From NCBI RefSeq assembly GCF_032922745.1, contig NZ_CP136693.1, positions 868,001 to 932,000 on the forward strand: a stretch of 64,000 nt of DNA, given 5' to 3'. A program made the position numbers and the translations under genes. The notes under the pieces are model-generated. The model worked only from the letters and a program-made list of their open reading frames with translations. It was not told the origin of the DNA and did no database searches. Of this stretch, positions 54,398 to 62,986 are shown piece after piece. Origin of the DNA: Marinobacter salarius. Lineage in GTDB: Bacteria > Pseudomonadota > Gammaproteobacteria > Pseudomonadales > Oleiphilaceae. Positions within the stretch are counted from its first letter, which is position 1; every line of letters begins with the position of its first letter.

Positions 54398-54413
54398 TGG
54401 CACGAGCGGTGCA
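54398..54413 (+). promoter_or_regulatory. Sigma-54 (-24/-12) promoter of the phenol hydroxylase operon
   Basis: TGGCACGAGCGGTGCA matches the sigma-54 consensus TGGCACG-N4-TTGCW except for one base, with the GG and GC elements correctly 12 bp apart. It lies in the 565-bp gap after dmpR, which otherwise contains no gene I can support, 168 bp before dmpK. Confidence 0.85.
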
Positions 54414-54580
54414 TTTGCAAGGTGGAAGGCACACTTTGTGTGATGGCCTGAGTCGGGGCCATTCAAGGCCCGACAGCAATAAACAAAAACAAGATGACAT
54501 CAAAATTCCCCGCCCTGTACGTCAGGGCCCGTGATGTCACCAAACGAACTGGCCCAGTGCCAGAGGTTGAGGTGCAGCAA

Positions 54581-54868
54581 ATGACAGAAGACAGTTATCC
54601 GGCAGATATCACGCCAGCCCAGTTGGATACCGAGCGCCGTTATGTCCGGATCACCGGCGAGCGCTCGGGTGGTTTCGTCGAGTTCGATTTTGCCATGGGC
54701 GAGCCAGAGCTATTTGTCGAAATGATCCTTTCACGACCCGCGTTTGAGGAATTCTGTGAAATGAACCAGGTGCAGACCATGGGTCCTGCTGAGGATTCAG
54801 GACCAGAAGACCGAATGGCGGACTTTGCCTGGAACCTTCGGGATGCCACCGGCAAGCGCTTCAAGTAG
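54581..54868 (+). CDS. dmpK: Phenol hydroxylase assembly subunit (P0)
   Basis: A 95-residue DmpK. The core RYVRITGERSGGFVEFDFAMGEPELFVEMILSRPAFEEFC aligns with the DmpK pattern by eye. In Pseudomonas DmpK binds the oxygenase and helps its iron loading. I chose the ATG at 54581, preceded by GAGGTG at 6 bp, giving the family length. An upstream in-frame ATG at 54494 lacks a ribosome-binding site and would add 29 unusual residues. First gene after the sigma-54 promoter. Confidence 0.88.
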   Translation: MTEDSYPADITPAQLDTERRYVRITGERSGGFVEFDFAMGEPELFVEMILSRPAFEEFCEMNQVQTMGPAEDSGPEDRMADFAWNLRDATGKRFK

Positions 54869-54914
54869 TGCCTGATCACTCTCATGACATCAAAACAGCG
54901 GAGGATAACAAAAA

Positions 54915-55907
54915 ATGCAGATTGACCTGAGAACCGTCAATATTGAACCGGTCAGAAAGACCTTTGACCACCTGGCCCGCAGGTTCGGGGATAAACCAGC
55001 GTCGCGTTACCAGGAGGGTAGTTACGATATTCAGGCGGCGGAGAATCTCCACTATCGCCCGACCTGGGATCCTGAACAAGAGCTCTATGACCCCAATCTT
55101 TCCCGTATTCGGATGAAAGACTGGTATGACCTCAAAGACCCTAGGCAGTTCTACTACAGCACTTACACGCTTGCCCGCTCCCGTCAGCAGGAAAACATGG
55201 AGGCCAATTTTGCTTTCGTGGAAGCGCGGGGCCTTCAGGACATGCTTCCTGAGGATATCAAAGACAAGGCGCTGAACCTTCTGGTGCCGCTTCGTCACGC
55301 TGCCTGGGGGGCAAATCAGAACAACACCCTAGTTTGTGGCTATGGCTTTGGTGTCGTGTTCACTCAGCCTTGCATGTACCACGCGATGGATAATCTAGGT
55401 ATTTCGCAGTACCTCTCACGCATTGGTTTGCTGCTGGGCGGTACAGATGCCCTGGAGCAGGGCAAGGACACCTGGATGAACGACAGCAACTGGCAATCGC
55501 TGCGTCGCTACGTCGAGGACACCATGGCAATCCGCGATCCGTTCGAGGTGTTTGTCGCGCAGAACGTGGTTCTGGATGGGTTGCTGTACCCGATCGTTTA
55601 TGAGCGCCTAGTGGATAACTACCTCGCTTCACAGGGTGGTCAGGCCGTGGCCATGCTGACCCAGTTCATGACCAACTGGTTCACCGAATCGAAAAAGTGG
55701 ACCACTGGGGTGCTGAAAGTTGCCGCCGCGGAATCCCCGGAGAATGCACAGGTTTTAACCGAGTGGGTCAACCATTGGAGCGACAGAGCTGTGTCCGCAT
55801 TGCTTCCGATTGTTAATTCGGTTCTGGATGAGCGCGTGGATGAGATGGTGTCCGAAGAATTGGACGCCTTCCGAGTCCGCATCACCAAAACCGGTATCGC
55901 TTTGTAA
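54915..55907 (+). CDS. dmpL: Phenol hydroxylase oxygenase beta subunit (P1)
   Basis: A 330-residue DmpL starting MQIDLRTVNIEPVRKTFDHLARRFGDKPASRYQE. It is the non-catalytic ferritin-fold partner of DmpN in the diiron hydroxylase (alpha-beta-gamma)2. GGAGG precedes the start. It ends 9 bp before dmpM. Length and blocks are normal for the family. Confidence 0.94.
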   Translation: MQIDLRTVNIEPVRKTFDHLARRFGDKPASRYQEGSYDIQAAENLHYRPTWDPEQELYDPNLSRIRMKDWYDLKDPRQFYYSTYTLARSRQQENMEANFAFVEARGLQDMLPEDIKDKALNLLVPLRHAAWGANQNNTLVCGYGFGVVFTQPCMYHAMDNLGISQYLSRIGLLLGGTDALEQGKDTWMNDSNWQSLRRYVEDTMAIRDPFEVFVAQNVVLDGLLYPIVYERLVDNYLASQGGQAVAMLTQFMTNWFTESKKWTTGVLKVAAAESPENAQVLTEWVNHWSDRAVSALLPIVNSVLDERVDEMVSEELDAFRVRITKTGIAL

Positions 55908-55916
55908 GGAGAGGTC

Positions 55917-56183
55917 ATGTCCACCGTTTTTATTGCGTTTCAAACCAACGAAGAGACACGCCCCATTATCGAGGCGATCGAACTGGATAACCCGAATGCA
56001 ACAGTCCACCAGGAGCCCGCGATGGTGAAGATTGATGCACCGGATGAGCTGATCATCCGCCGGGAAACCATCGAAGATCAAATAGGGCGGGAGTACGACT
56101 TGCAGGAGTTGCAAGTAAACCTGATCACCATGTCTGGTCATCTTAATGAAGATGAAGACACGTTTACCCTGAGCTGGAAATAA
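55917..56183 (+). CDS. dmpM: Phenol hydroxylase effector/coupling protein (P2)
   Basis: An 88-residue cofactorless regulatory protein starting MSTVFIAFQTNEETRPIIEAIE, of the MmoB/DmpM family. It binds the oxygenase and tunes oxygen activation. AGGAGAGG precedes the start. It sits between dmpL and dmpN as in the Pseudomonas dmp operon. Confidence 0.94.
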   Translation: MSTVFIAFQTNEETRPIIEAIELDNPNATVHQEPAMVKIDAPDELIIRRETIEDQIGREYDLQELQVNLITMSGHLNEDEDTFTLSWK

Positions 56184-56199
56184 CGCCGAGGATAGAGTT

Positions 56200-57717
56200 A
56201 TGGATACCCCAGTAAACAAGAAAAAATTGAGCCTCAAAGAGAAGTACAGCTACCTGACCCGGGATTTGGCCTGGGAACCGTCTTACCAAAGTAAAGAGGA
56301 CCTGTTTCCCTATGCCACTTATGAAGGGATAAAAGTCCACGATTGGAGTAAATGGGAAGACCCGTTTCGTCTGACCATGGACGCCTACTGGAAGTACCAA
56401 GCCGAGAAAGAGCGTAAGTTTTACGCCATCATTGATGCCTTTGCTCAGAACAATGGTCACCTAAAGATTACCGATGCCCGGTATCTTTCGGCACTGAAAA
56501 TTTTCCTACAGGCAATCAGCCCGGCTGAATATGCCTCTCATAAGGGCTTTGCGCGTGCTGGCCGCGAATTTCCGGGCGTTGGCCCTCAGGTTGCTTGCCA
56601 GATGCAGGCTATCGACGAGATCCGCCATGCGCAGACACAGGTCCATGCCATGTCGAACTACAACAAGTTCTACAGTGGCTTCCACGCATTTGCGGATCAG
56701 CGCGATCGCATCTGGTACACCTCGGTAGCACGGTCATTCTTCGACGATGCCATGTCTGCCGGGCCGTTTGAGTTCATGATCGCCATCGGCTTCTCGTTCG
56801 AGTACGTGCTCACCAACCTGTTGTTTGTCCCCTTCATGTCCGGTGCGGCCTACAACGGAGACATGTCGACTGTGACCTTCGGCTTTTCCGCCCAGTCGGA
56901 TGAGGCCCGTCACATGACTCTCGGCCTGGAGTGTATCAAGTTCATGCTTGAGCAGGATCCGGACAACGTCGCCATTATTCAGAAGTGGATCGACAAGTGG
57001 TTCTGGCGGGGCTTCCGGGTTCTTGGTCTGGTAAGCACCATGATGGACTATATGCTGCCGAAGCGGGTCATGTCCTGGCGGGAAGCCTGGGACATCTATG
57101 GTGAAGAAAATGGCGGAGCCCTGTTCAACGATCTTGCCCGCTACGGCATCCGCCCGCCCAAAGGCTGGAAGGACGCCGGTGAGGCGGTTGATCACATGTC
57201 CCACCAGTTCATGCTGGCACTCTACCAGTGGAACTTTGGTACCGCTTTCCATACCTGGATTCCCAGTAATGAGGATATGGACTGGCTCTCCAAAAAGTAC
57301 CCGGACACTTTTGACAAGTACTACCGTCCCCGTTGGGAACACATTAAGAAAATGGACGAGGCCGGGACCCCGTTCAACAACTTTGGTTTGGCGAAGTTGT
57401 GTCAAATCTGCCAGTTGCCAACGGTATTCACAGAGCCCGGAGACCCCACCACTTTGTGTCACCGGGAGACAGAATACAGAGGGGAAACCTACCAGTTCTG
57501 CTCCGATCACTGCTGTGACATTTTCAAAGAAGAGCCGGAGAAGTACATCCAGGCTTGGCTGCCAATGCCGGCCCTGTTCCAGGACCCGATCAATGGCGAT
57601 CTGGAGGCCTGGATGAAGTGGGTCAGTCTGGAAAACGGTTCGGATAATGGCGATTACAAAGGATCGCATGACCAAACAAGTTTCCAGAAGTGGCGTGAGA
57701 TGACGACTTCTAACTGA
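56200..57717 (+). CDS. dmpN: Phenol hydroxylase oxygenase alpha subunit (P3), diiron
   Basis: A 505-residue catalytic subunit starting MDTPVNKKKLSLKEKY. The two diiron-ligand motifs are visible as DEIRHAQ near residue 145 and DEARHMT near residue 240. A C-terminal cysteine-rich zinc-like segment (KLCQICQLPTVF ... YQFCSDHCCDIF) matches the DmpN/TomA3 type. It hydroxylates phenol to catechol with O2. Length is normal and catalytic motifs are intact. Confidence 0.96.
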   Translation: MDTPVNKKKLSLKEKYSYLTRDLAWEPSYQSKEDLFPYATYEGIKVHDWSKWEDPFRLTMDAYWKYQAEKERKFYAIIDAFAQNNGHLKITDARYLSALKIFLQAISPAEYASHKGFARAGREFPGVGPQVACQMQAIDEIRHAQTQVHAMSNYNKFYSGFHAFADQRDRIWYTSVARSFFDDAMSAGPFEFMIAIGFSFEYVLTNLLFVPFMSGAAYNGDMSTVTFGFSAQSDEARHMTLGLECIKFMLEQDPDNVAIIQKWIDKWFWRGFRVLGLVSTMMDYMLPKRVMSWREAWDIYGEENGGALFNDLARYGIRPPKGWKDAGEAVDHMSHQFMLALYQWNFGTAFHTWIPSNEDMDWLSKKYPDTFDKYYRPRWEHIKKMDEAGTPFNNFGLAKLCQICQLPTVFTEPGDPTTLCHRETEYRGETYQFCSDHCCDIFKEEPEKYIQAWLPMPALFQDPINGDLEAWMKWVSLENGSDNGDYKGSHDQTSFQKWREMTTSN

Positions 57718-57785
57718 AACTGAGTGCTGGCCGGTCCGGGTATCTGGGGTGGCCAGCGGTGAGAACAAAAACAAGGAGCTGCAAA

Positions 57786-58136
57786 ATGTCAGTTGTTTCC
57801 AGAAAAGAATATATCGGTGTTGCGCGTGATCGCGTCGAGAACTTTAACGGCAATCAGCTGGTTTATGTCGGCTGGGATAATCATCTGCTGTTTGCCTCTG
57901 CCTTCCTTTTATGTCCAACGCCAGAAACCGTGTTCCGTGACTTGGTTCAGAACAACCTGGCTCCGTTGCTGAGCGCTGATCCGGATGCCGAAAAAATTGA
58001 CTGGGACTCGGTCACATGGCTCAAGGGCAATGAACCCTGGACACCGGACTGGGATGCCAGTCTTGCGGCCAATGGCGTTGGTCATAAGTCGCTGCTGCGT
58101 TTCAAAACGCCTTCGCTGAACACAGTCTGTGGTTAA
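57786..58136 (+). CDS. dmpO: Phenol hydroxylase gamma subunit (P4)
   Basis: A 116-residue DmpO starting MSVVSRKEYIGVARDRVENFNGNQLVYVGWDNHLLFASAF. It forms the small gamma subunit of the hydroxylase. AAGGAG precedes the start at 57786, which decides against an in-frame ATG nine codons earlier. It is followed 15 bp later by the reductase gene. Confidence 0.93.
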   Translation: MSVVSRKEYIGVARDRVENFNGNQLVYVGWDNHLLFASAFLLCPTPETVFRDLVQNNLAPLLSADPDAEKIDWDSVTWLKGNEPWTPDWDASLAANGVGHKSLLRFKTPSLNTVCG

Positions 58137-58151
58137 TATCCGGAGGGTGCC

Positions 58152-59213
58152 ATGAGTTACGAGCTGACCATTGAACCATTAGGCCAAACCGTCGAGATCG
58201 AGGATGGCCAGACCATACTCGACGCCGCTCTACGAGCAGGCATCTACCTGCCCCATGCCTGCTGCCACGGACTGTGTGCGACCTGCAAAGTACAGGTGGT
58301 TGACGGTGAAGTGGAGCACGGAGAGGTCTCCGACTTTGCTCTGATGGACTTCGAGCGCGAAGAGCAGAAGTGTCTGGCCTGCTGTGCCACTGCCGAGAGT
58401 GATCTTGTGATTGAGGCAGAGATTGAAGAAGATCCGGATGCGCAGAATTTGCCGGTTAGAGATTACCAATGTGTGGTTTCTCGGATAGAGGACCTTACTC
58501 CTACCATTAAGGGCGTTTGGCTGAGGCCTGAGTCCGGTGAGGAGGTGGCATTCCAAGCGGGCCAGTATATCAACCTGGAATTGCCCGATGGAATCGGACA
58601 TCGAGCGTTTTCAATTGCCAACGCCCCGTCTGAGTCTGGCGAGATTGAACTTAATGTAAGGATTGTTCAGGGCGGCAAGGGTACAACTTACATCCATGAA
58701 GAGCTCCAAGAAGGTGACGTGCTGACCTTGAGCGGGCCTTACGGAAGGTTCTTTGTGAAGAAATCTGCGCAGGTTCCAGTGATCTTCATGGCCGGTGGCT
58801 CTGGCCTTTCCAGCCCAAGGTCGATGATTCTTGATCTCCTGGATGAAGGGTTTGATCTACCCATCACCCTCGTTTACGGCCAGCGCTCGCAAGAGGAGCT
58901 CTATTACCACGATGAGTTTCTCGAATTGGCAAGGCAGCATGAGAATTTTACCTATGTGCCGGCCCTGTCCGACGAGCCTGAGGCCTCATCTTGGGAAGGG
59001 TTCCGCGGTTACGTGCACGACGCGGCCAGAGAGCACTTTGGCAACGATTTCAGCGGTAACAAAGCATATCTTTGTGGTCCGCCAAGAATGATCGATTCCT
59101 GTATCTCCGCATTAATGCAGGGGCGTCTGTTTGAGCGCGACATTTACACCGAGAAATTCATCTCCGCGGCGGATGCCCAGCAGGTTCGGAGCCCTTTATT
59201 CAAATCTATCTGA
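58152..59213 (+). CDS. dmpP: Phenol hydroxylase reductase (P5), FAD and 2Fe-2S
   Basis: A 353-residue reductase starting MSYELTIEPLGQTVEIEDGQTILDAALRAG. The N-terminal plant-type ferredoxin domain has cysteines in ACCHGLCATCKV plus CLACC. The FAD-binding motif is RAFSIANAPS, and the NAD-binding half has GGSGLSSPRSM and CGPPRMI. It passes electrons from NADH to the diiron oxygenase. Last intact gene of the dmpKLMNOP set; the next genes of a normal dmp operon (ferredoxin dmpQ and dioxygenase dmpB) are absent or truncated. Confidence 0.95.
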   Translation: MSYELTIEPLGQTVEIEDGQTILDAALRAGIYLPHACCHGLCATCKVQVVDGEVEHGEVSDFALMDFEREEQKCLACCATAESDLVIEAEIEEDPDAQNLPVRDYQCVVSRIEDLTPTIKGVWLRPESGEEVAFQAGQYINLELPDGIGHRAFSIANAPSESGEIELNVRIVQGGKGTTYIHEELQEGDVLTLSGPYGRFFVKKSAQVPVIFMAGGSGLSSPRSMILDLLDEGFDLPITLVYGQRSQEELYYHDEFLELARQHENFTYVPALSDEPEASSWEGFRGYVHDAAREHFGNDFSGNKAYLCGPPRMIDSCISALMQGRLFERDIYTEKFISAADAQQVRSPLFKSI

Positions 59214-59264
59214 ACACAAACATAATAATGAAGTTGGGAGCGGGTACTGCGAGCCGGAGACATA

Positions 59265-59495
59265 ATGTCGATGAACTCAGTGCCCGTGGACATCGGGCCG
59301 ACTCGTCATGGGGTCACGCGAGGCTGCACAATCTACGCTTGGGATCCGTCGGGAAGCCGATTTGAAACCTTTATGGGTGGATATCAGCCTTATCCCGATT
59401 ACGAACCTCTGACGTGGACCTTCGATAATTTCGGCCAGGGGCTCGATTATCCTCAGCGGAAACTACACGAAACTTTCTTGACCGTGGTCAGCTGA
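59265..59495 (+). pseudogene. Catechol 2,3-dioxygenase, C-terminal remnant
   Basis: The 76-codon frame reads DIGPTRHGVTRGCTIYAWDPSGSR-like sequence to the end, matching the last quarter of XylE/DmpB extradiol dioxygenase, including the IGPTRHG block and a Glu-containing RFETFMGG that corresponds to the iron-ligand region. The first 230 or so residues, with the other iron ligands, are missing and are not found in any frame of the 51-bp gap after dmpP. It cannot be an active enzyme. It occupies the normal dmpB position, so a deletion removed dmpQ and most of dmpB. Confidence 0.88.
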
Positions 59496-59538
59496 CGCCG
59501 AGGGCATCTTCCATACCGGAGAGGGTGTCGTACAATGC

Positions 59539-59604
59539 ATACCTAAAAGGTAATAGCTGACTGTTTAAATGGTATTAGACGGTATAGATTCGGAATCCTA
59601 CACT
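59539..59604 (+). promoter_or_regulatory. LysR-type operator/promoter C, upstream of the lower meta operon
   Basis: ATAC-N7-GTAA (59539-59553) is followed at +22 and +32 by GTAT half-sites (59572-59575 and 59582-59585). AAATGGTATTAGACGGTAT (59567-59585) is identical to the copy at 42694-42712. A -35 TTAGAC (59575-59580) is 18 bp from TACACT (59599-59604). The recognition site centres near -65 of a start at about 59611. Confidence 0.78.
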
Positions 59605-59680
59605 CAAAATAGGTTGGAATAACCCGCTATCAAGGACGCTGAAGACCAGCTCCTCTGAAACAGAACAAGCAGGAATCAAT

Positions 59681-61141
59681 ATGCGCCAGATAGATAACTT
59701 CATAAACGGCGAATTTGTCGCTTCTAGCGTTGGCAGGCGGTTTGAAAAGCGGTCCCCTGTCGACAACCGAGTCATAGCATCGATTGCGGAGGCCGGGCAG
59801 CCAGAGGTGGATCAGGCTGTAACTGCGGCAAAGCATGCACTGACAGGAGAGTGGGGCAAGTTGGCCACAAATGAACGGGTGGATCTGCTTTACCAGGTGG
59901 CCGATGAAATCACTCGTCGCTTCGACGATTTTGTCGACGCCGAGATGGCAGACACAGGGCAGCCCGAACATGTTATGAGCCACGTATTTATCCCGCGCGG
60001 CGCCGCAAACTTCAAGGTTTTCGCGGACATTATAAAGAATGTCCCGACTGAGAGTTTTCACATGGACACTCCGGACGGTCGTGGTGCCCTGAACTATGGT
60101 GTTCGCGTTCCCAAGGGGGTGATTGGCGTAGTGGCGCCCTGGAACGCCCCATTCCTGCTGATGACCTGGAAAGTGGGTCCCGCCCTGGCATGTGGAAATA
60201 CCGTGGTGGTTAAGCCTTCGGAAGAATCTCCTCTGACTGCAACCCTGCTGGGTGAGGTAATGAACAAGGTAGGCATCCCCAAAGGCGTCTACAACGTCAT
60301 TAACGGATTTGGTCCAGACTCCGCCGGGGAGTTTCTGACCCGCCACAAGGATGTTGATGCCATCACCTTCACCGGCGAAACACGAACCGGTTCGGCGATC
60401 ATGAAGGCCGCATCGGATGGCATTCGGGACGTGTCGTTTGAGATGGGTGGTAAAAATGCCGGAATCGTGTTCGCCGACTGTGATTTTGATAAGGCAATTG
60501 ACGGCATTTTCCGGTCGGCATTCCTCAATACCGGTCAGGTATGTCTTGGGACTGAGCGGGTCTATGTCGAGCGTCCAATTTTTGACCGTTTCGTAGCCGC
60601 CCTCAAAGATAAGGTTGAAAACGTCAAGTTTGGCCGACCCACCGACAATGGTGTGAATTACGGGCCGCTGATCAGTCAGGAGCATCGGCAGAAGGTTTTA
60701 TCCTATTACGCCAAGGCCAAAGAAGATGGAGCCACGATTGTAACTGGTGGTGGTGTTCCGGAAATGCCAGGTGAGCTTGCCGAAGGTGCCTGGGTTCAAC
60801 CGACGATCTGGACGGATCTTCAGGAGTCGTCCGCTGTAATTCAGGAAGAGATCTTCGGCCCTTGCTGTCATATCCGACCCTTTGACACCGAAGAGGAAGT
60901 CATCGAGTTAGCTAATGCTTCCGATTACGGACTATCCACCACGATCTGGACTGACAACCTCACACGCGCGCACCGCGTTGCGGCCAAAGTCGATGTTGGG
61001 ATTACTTGGGTTAATAGCTGGTTCCTCCGGGATCTGAGAACCGCCTTTGGAGGTGCCAAAACTTCGGGCATCGGTCGTGAAGGTGGTGTGCACTCCCTGG
61101 AGTTCTACACCGAGATGCGCAACGTTTGCATCAAAATGTGA
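59681..61141 (+). CDS. dmpC: 2-hydroxymuconic semialdehyde dehydrogenase
   Basis: A 486-residue aldehyde dehydrogenase, starting MRQIDNFINGEFVASSVGRRFEKRSP. The catalytic Glu is in FEMGGKN and the nucleophile Cys in NTGQVCLG, in the DmpC/XylG/AmnC style. It oxidises 2-hydroxymuconic semialdehyde to 4-oxalocrotonate (2-hydroxymuconate) with NAD+. It is the first gene behind operator C and starts the oxalocrotonate branch. The exact member of the family is called from context. Confidence 0.92.
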   Translation: MRQIDNFINGEFVASSVGRRFEKRSPVDNRVIASIAEAGQPEVDQAVTAAKHALTGEWGKLATNERVDLLYQVADEITRRFDDFVDAEMADTGQPEHVMSHVFIPRGAANFKVFADIIKNVPTESFHMDTPDGRGALNYGVRVPKGVIGVVAPWNAPFLLMTWKVGPALACGNTVVVKPSEESPLTATLLGEVMNKVGIPKGVYNVINGFGPDSAGEFLTRHKDVDAITFTGETRTGSAIMKAASDGIRDVSFEMGGKNAGIVFADCDFDKAIDGIFRSAFLNTGQVCLGTERVYVERPIFDRFVAALKDKVENVKFGRPTDNGVNYGPLISQEHRQKVLSYYAKAKEDGATIVTGGGVPEMPGELAEGAWVQPTIWTDLQESSAVIQEEIFGPCCHIRPFDTEEEVIELANASDYGLSTTIWTDNLTRAHRVAAKVDVGITWVNSWFLRDLRTAFGGAKTSGIGREGGVHSLEFYTEMRNVCIKM

Positions 61142-61148
61142 GGCTGAC

Positions 61149-61946
61149 ATGGACCAGAAAATAATTGATCAATACGGCGACGAGCTCTATCAGGCGTTTG
61201 TCGAACGCAGGACCATCGCGCCTTTCACTGAGCGAGATCCGGACATCAGTCTTGACGATGCCTACAAAATCCAGCTGCGATTCATCCAGCGACGTTTGGA
61301 TGCAGGTGAAACGGTGGTTGGTAAGAAAATCGGTGTGACCAGCAAAGCCGTGCAGGATTTTTTGGGTGTGTTTCAACCGGATTTTGGGCAGTTGACCTCA
61401 AAAATGGTCTACCAGGAAGGTGATGTCATTGCTCTTGACGACTTGATTCAGCCAAAGGCCGAAGCAGAGCTGGCATTTGTGCTGAAAGAGGACTTGAAGG
61501 GGCCTGGGATCACAGCCATGGACGTGATCCGTGCGACCGATTATGTGGCTCCCTGCTTTGAAATCGTGGATTCACGTATTCGCGACTGGAAGATCAAGAT
61601 CCAGGACACGGTAGCTGACAACGCCTCTTGTGGGGTCTACGTGATTAGTTCATGCAAAGTTGATCCCCGTGAAGTGGACATCACTCTCGCCGGTATGGTG
61701 CTGGAGAAAAATGGTGAGCTTTATTCGACCGGTGTAGGGGCCGCAGTTCAGGGTTCCCCTGCCAACGCTGTGGCATGGCTCGCCAACACTTTGGGCGAAC
61801 TGGGGATTCCCTTCAAGGCCGGTGAAGTCATTTTATCAGGCTCTCAATCCAACCTGGTGCAGGTTACTGATGGGGATGAGTTGGTGTGCACGATTGGTGG
61901 TGTAGGAAGTTGCAAGGTCCGCTTTGAAGGGAGGAGCGCAGTATGA
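61149..61946 (+). CDS. dmpE: 2-oxopent-4-enoate (2-hydroxypenta-2,4-dienoate) hydratase
   Basis: A 265-residue hydratase starting MDQKIIDQYGDELYQAF. The block VVGKKIGVTSKAVQDFLGV and SRIRDWKIKIQDTVADNASCGV match DmpE/MhpD. It adds water to give 4-hydroxy-2-oxovalerate and needs a divalent metal. I chose the ATG at 61149; a longer frame overlaps dmpC. Its stop overlaps the next start (ATGA at 61943), so the two are coupled, and DmpE and DmpH form a complex in Pseudomonas. Confidence 0.93.
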   Translation: MDQKIIDQYGDELYQAFVERRTIAPFTERDPDISLDDAYKIQLRFIQRRLDAGETVVGKKIGVTSKAVQDFLGVFQPDFGQLTSKMVYQEGDVIALDDLIQPKAEAELAFVLKEDLKGPGITAMDVIRATDYVAPCFEIVDSRIRDWKIKIQDTVADNASCGVYVISSCKVDPREVDITLAGMVLEKNGELYSTGVGAAVQGSPANAVAWLANTLGELGIPFKAGEVILSGSQSNLVQVTDGDELVCTIGGVGSCKVRFEGRSAV

Positions 61947-62740
61947 GCGTCACACTGACTCGGGAAGATATTGTGCGCCTTTGCGAGCGGGTAGAAGGGG
62001 CTCAGACCCGCGCTTACGCCATACCCAAACTGACCAACGAATATCCCGGTATGACTATTGAGGACGGATATGCCGTCCAATCAGAGTTGCGGCGGCGCTT
62101 TATTGAGAGCGGGCACACGCTGGTTGGCTGGAAAGCGGGTCTGACGTCCAAGGCAAAAATGGAACAGATGGGCGTGAACGTTCCATCCATTGGCTTCCTG
62201 ACGGACCGGATGGCCCGACCCGAAAATTCGGTGGTATCTACCTCTGATCTGGTGCATCCGCGGGTGGAATGTGAAGTGGCCTTCGTGACCGGTAAGGACC
62301 TCGCTGGTCCTGGAATCACCGCACAGGATGTTCTTGATGCGACAGATTATGTGTTACCTGCGATTGAAATCATCGACTCGCGATTTTCCGGCTTCAAGTT
62401 CGACCTCGAAAGTGTGATTGCTGATAACGGATCGTCCGCCCGGTTTGTTGGCGGGGGCCGCCCGCGGTACCCGAAGGATCTCGACCTTCGCGCGCTGGGA
62501 GTGGTGATGGAAAAGAATGGTGAGATTGTCGGGATGGGTGCGTCAGCCGCTGTGCTCGGTCACCCGGCGGAAGCTGTCGCCATGCTGGTGAATATCCTCC
62601 ACGACTTGGGGGAGACTCTCCCGGCAGGCAGCTTTGTCATGAGCGGCGGTATTACCGAAGCCATTGCCGTAGCACCGGGCGACCATGTCATTGCCCGTTA
62701 CCAGGACCTCGGCAGTGTTTCCGTGCGGTTCGGCGAATAA
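61943..62740 (+). CDS. dmpH: 4-oxalocrotonate decarboxylase
   Basis: A 265-residue paralogue of DmpE starting MSVTLTREDIVRLCERVEGAQ. The blocks VGWKAGLTSKAKMEQMGV, SRFSGFKFDLESVIADN and LRALGVVMEKNGEIVGMGASAAVLGHP match DmpH more than DmpE. It decarboxylates 2-oxo-3-hexenedioate to 2-hydroxypenta-2,4-dienoate. Adjacent dmpE-dmpH order with ATGA overlap suits their known complex. Confidence 0.92.
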   Translation: MSVTLTREDIVRLCERVEGAQTRAYAIPKLTNEYPGMTIEDGYAVQSELRRRFIESGHTLVGWKAGLTSKAKMEQMGVNVPSIGFLTDRMARPENSVVSTSDLVHPRVECEVAFVTGKDLAGPGITAQDVLDATDYVLPAIEIIDSRFSGFKFDLESVIADNGSSARFVGGGRPRYPKDLDLRALGVVMEKNGEIVGMGASAAVLGHPAEAVAMLVNILHDLGETLPAGSFVMSGGITEAIAVAPGDHVIARYQDLGSVSVRFGE

Positions 62741-62755
62741 CAACAGGAGCAAGAA

Positions 62756-62983
62756 ATGCCCATTATCGAGATGCATTTGATGGAAGGTCGCACAACTGAG
62801 CAGAAGTCCAGTGCCGCGAAAGCAATTACTGATGCCGTGACATCCAGCCTGGGTGTAAGGGCCGAATCCGTCCGAATTCTTATCACTGAACATGCTGGTG
62901 CCGAGTTTTATGTAGCAGGTGTCTCGCCAGCCCTTAAAGCTCAGCAGGCTGACCTGGCGGACATAACAAAAGCAGAGGATTAA
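62756..62983 (+). CDS. dmpI: 4-oxalocrotonate tautomerase
   Basis: A 75-residue tautomerase starting MPIIEMHLMEGRTTEQK. Removal of Met exposes the catalytic Pro1. Arg11 (GRT) and the later arginine in ESVRILI fit the known active site. It interconverts enol and keto forms of 2-hydroxymuconate before decarboxylation. It is slightly longer than the usual 62-residue form, with the extra residues at the C-terminus. AGGAG precedes the start. Confidence 0.93.
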   Translation: MPIIEMHLMEGRTTEQKSSAAKAITDAVTSSLGVRAESVRILITEHAGAEFYVAGVSPALKAQQADLADITKAED

Positions 62984-62986
62984 ACC

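Noticed and set aside
59265..59495. A small independent VOC-family protein
   Set aside because: The sequence corresponds to the end of extradiol dioxygenases, lies in the dmpB position and lacks the other iron ligands.
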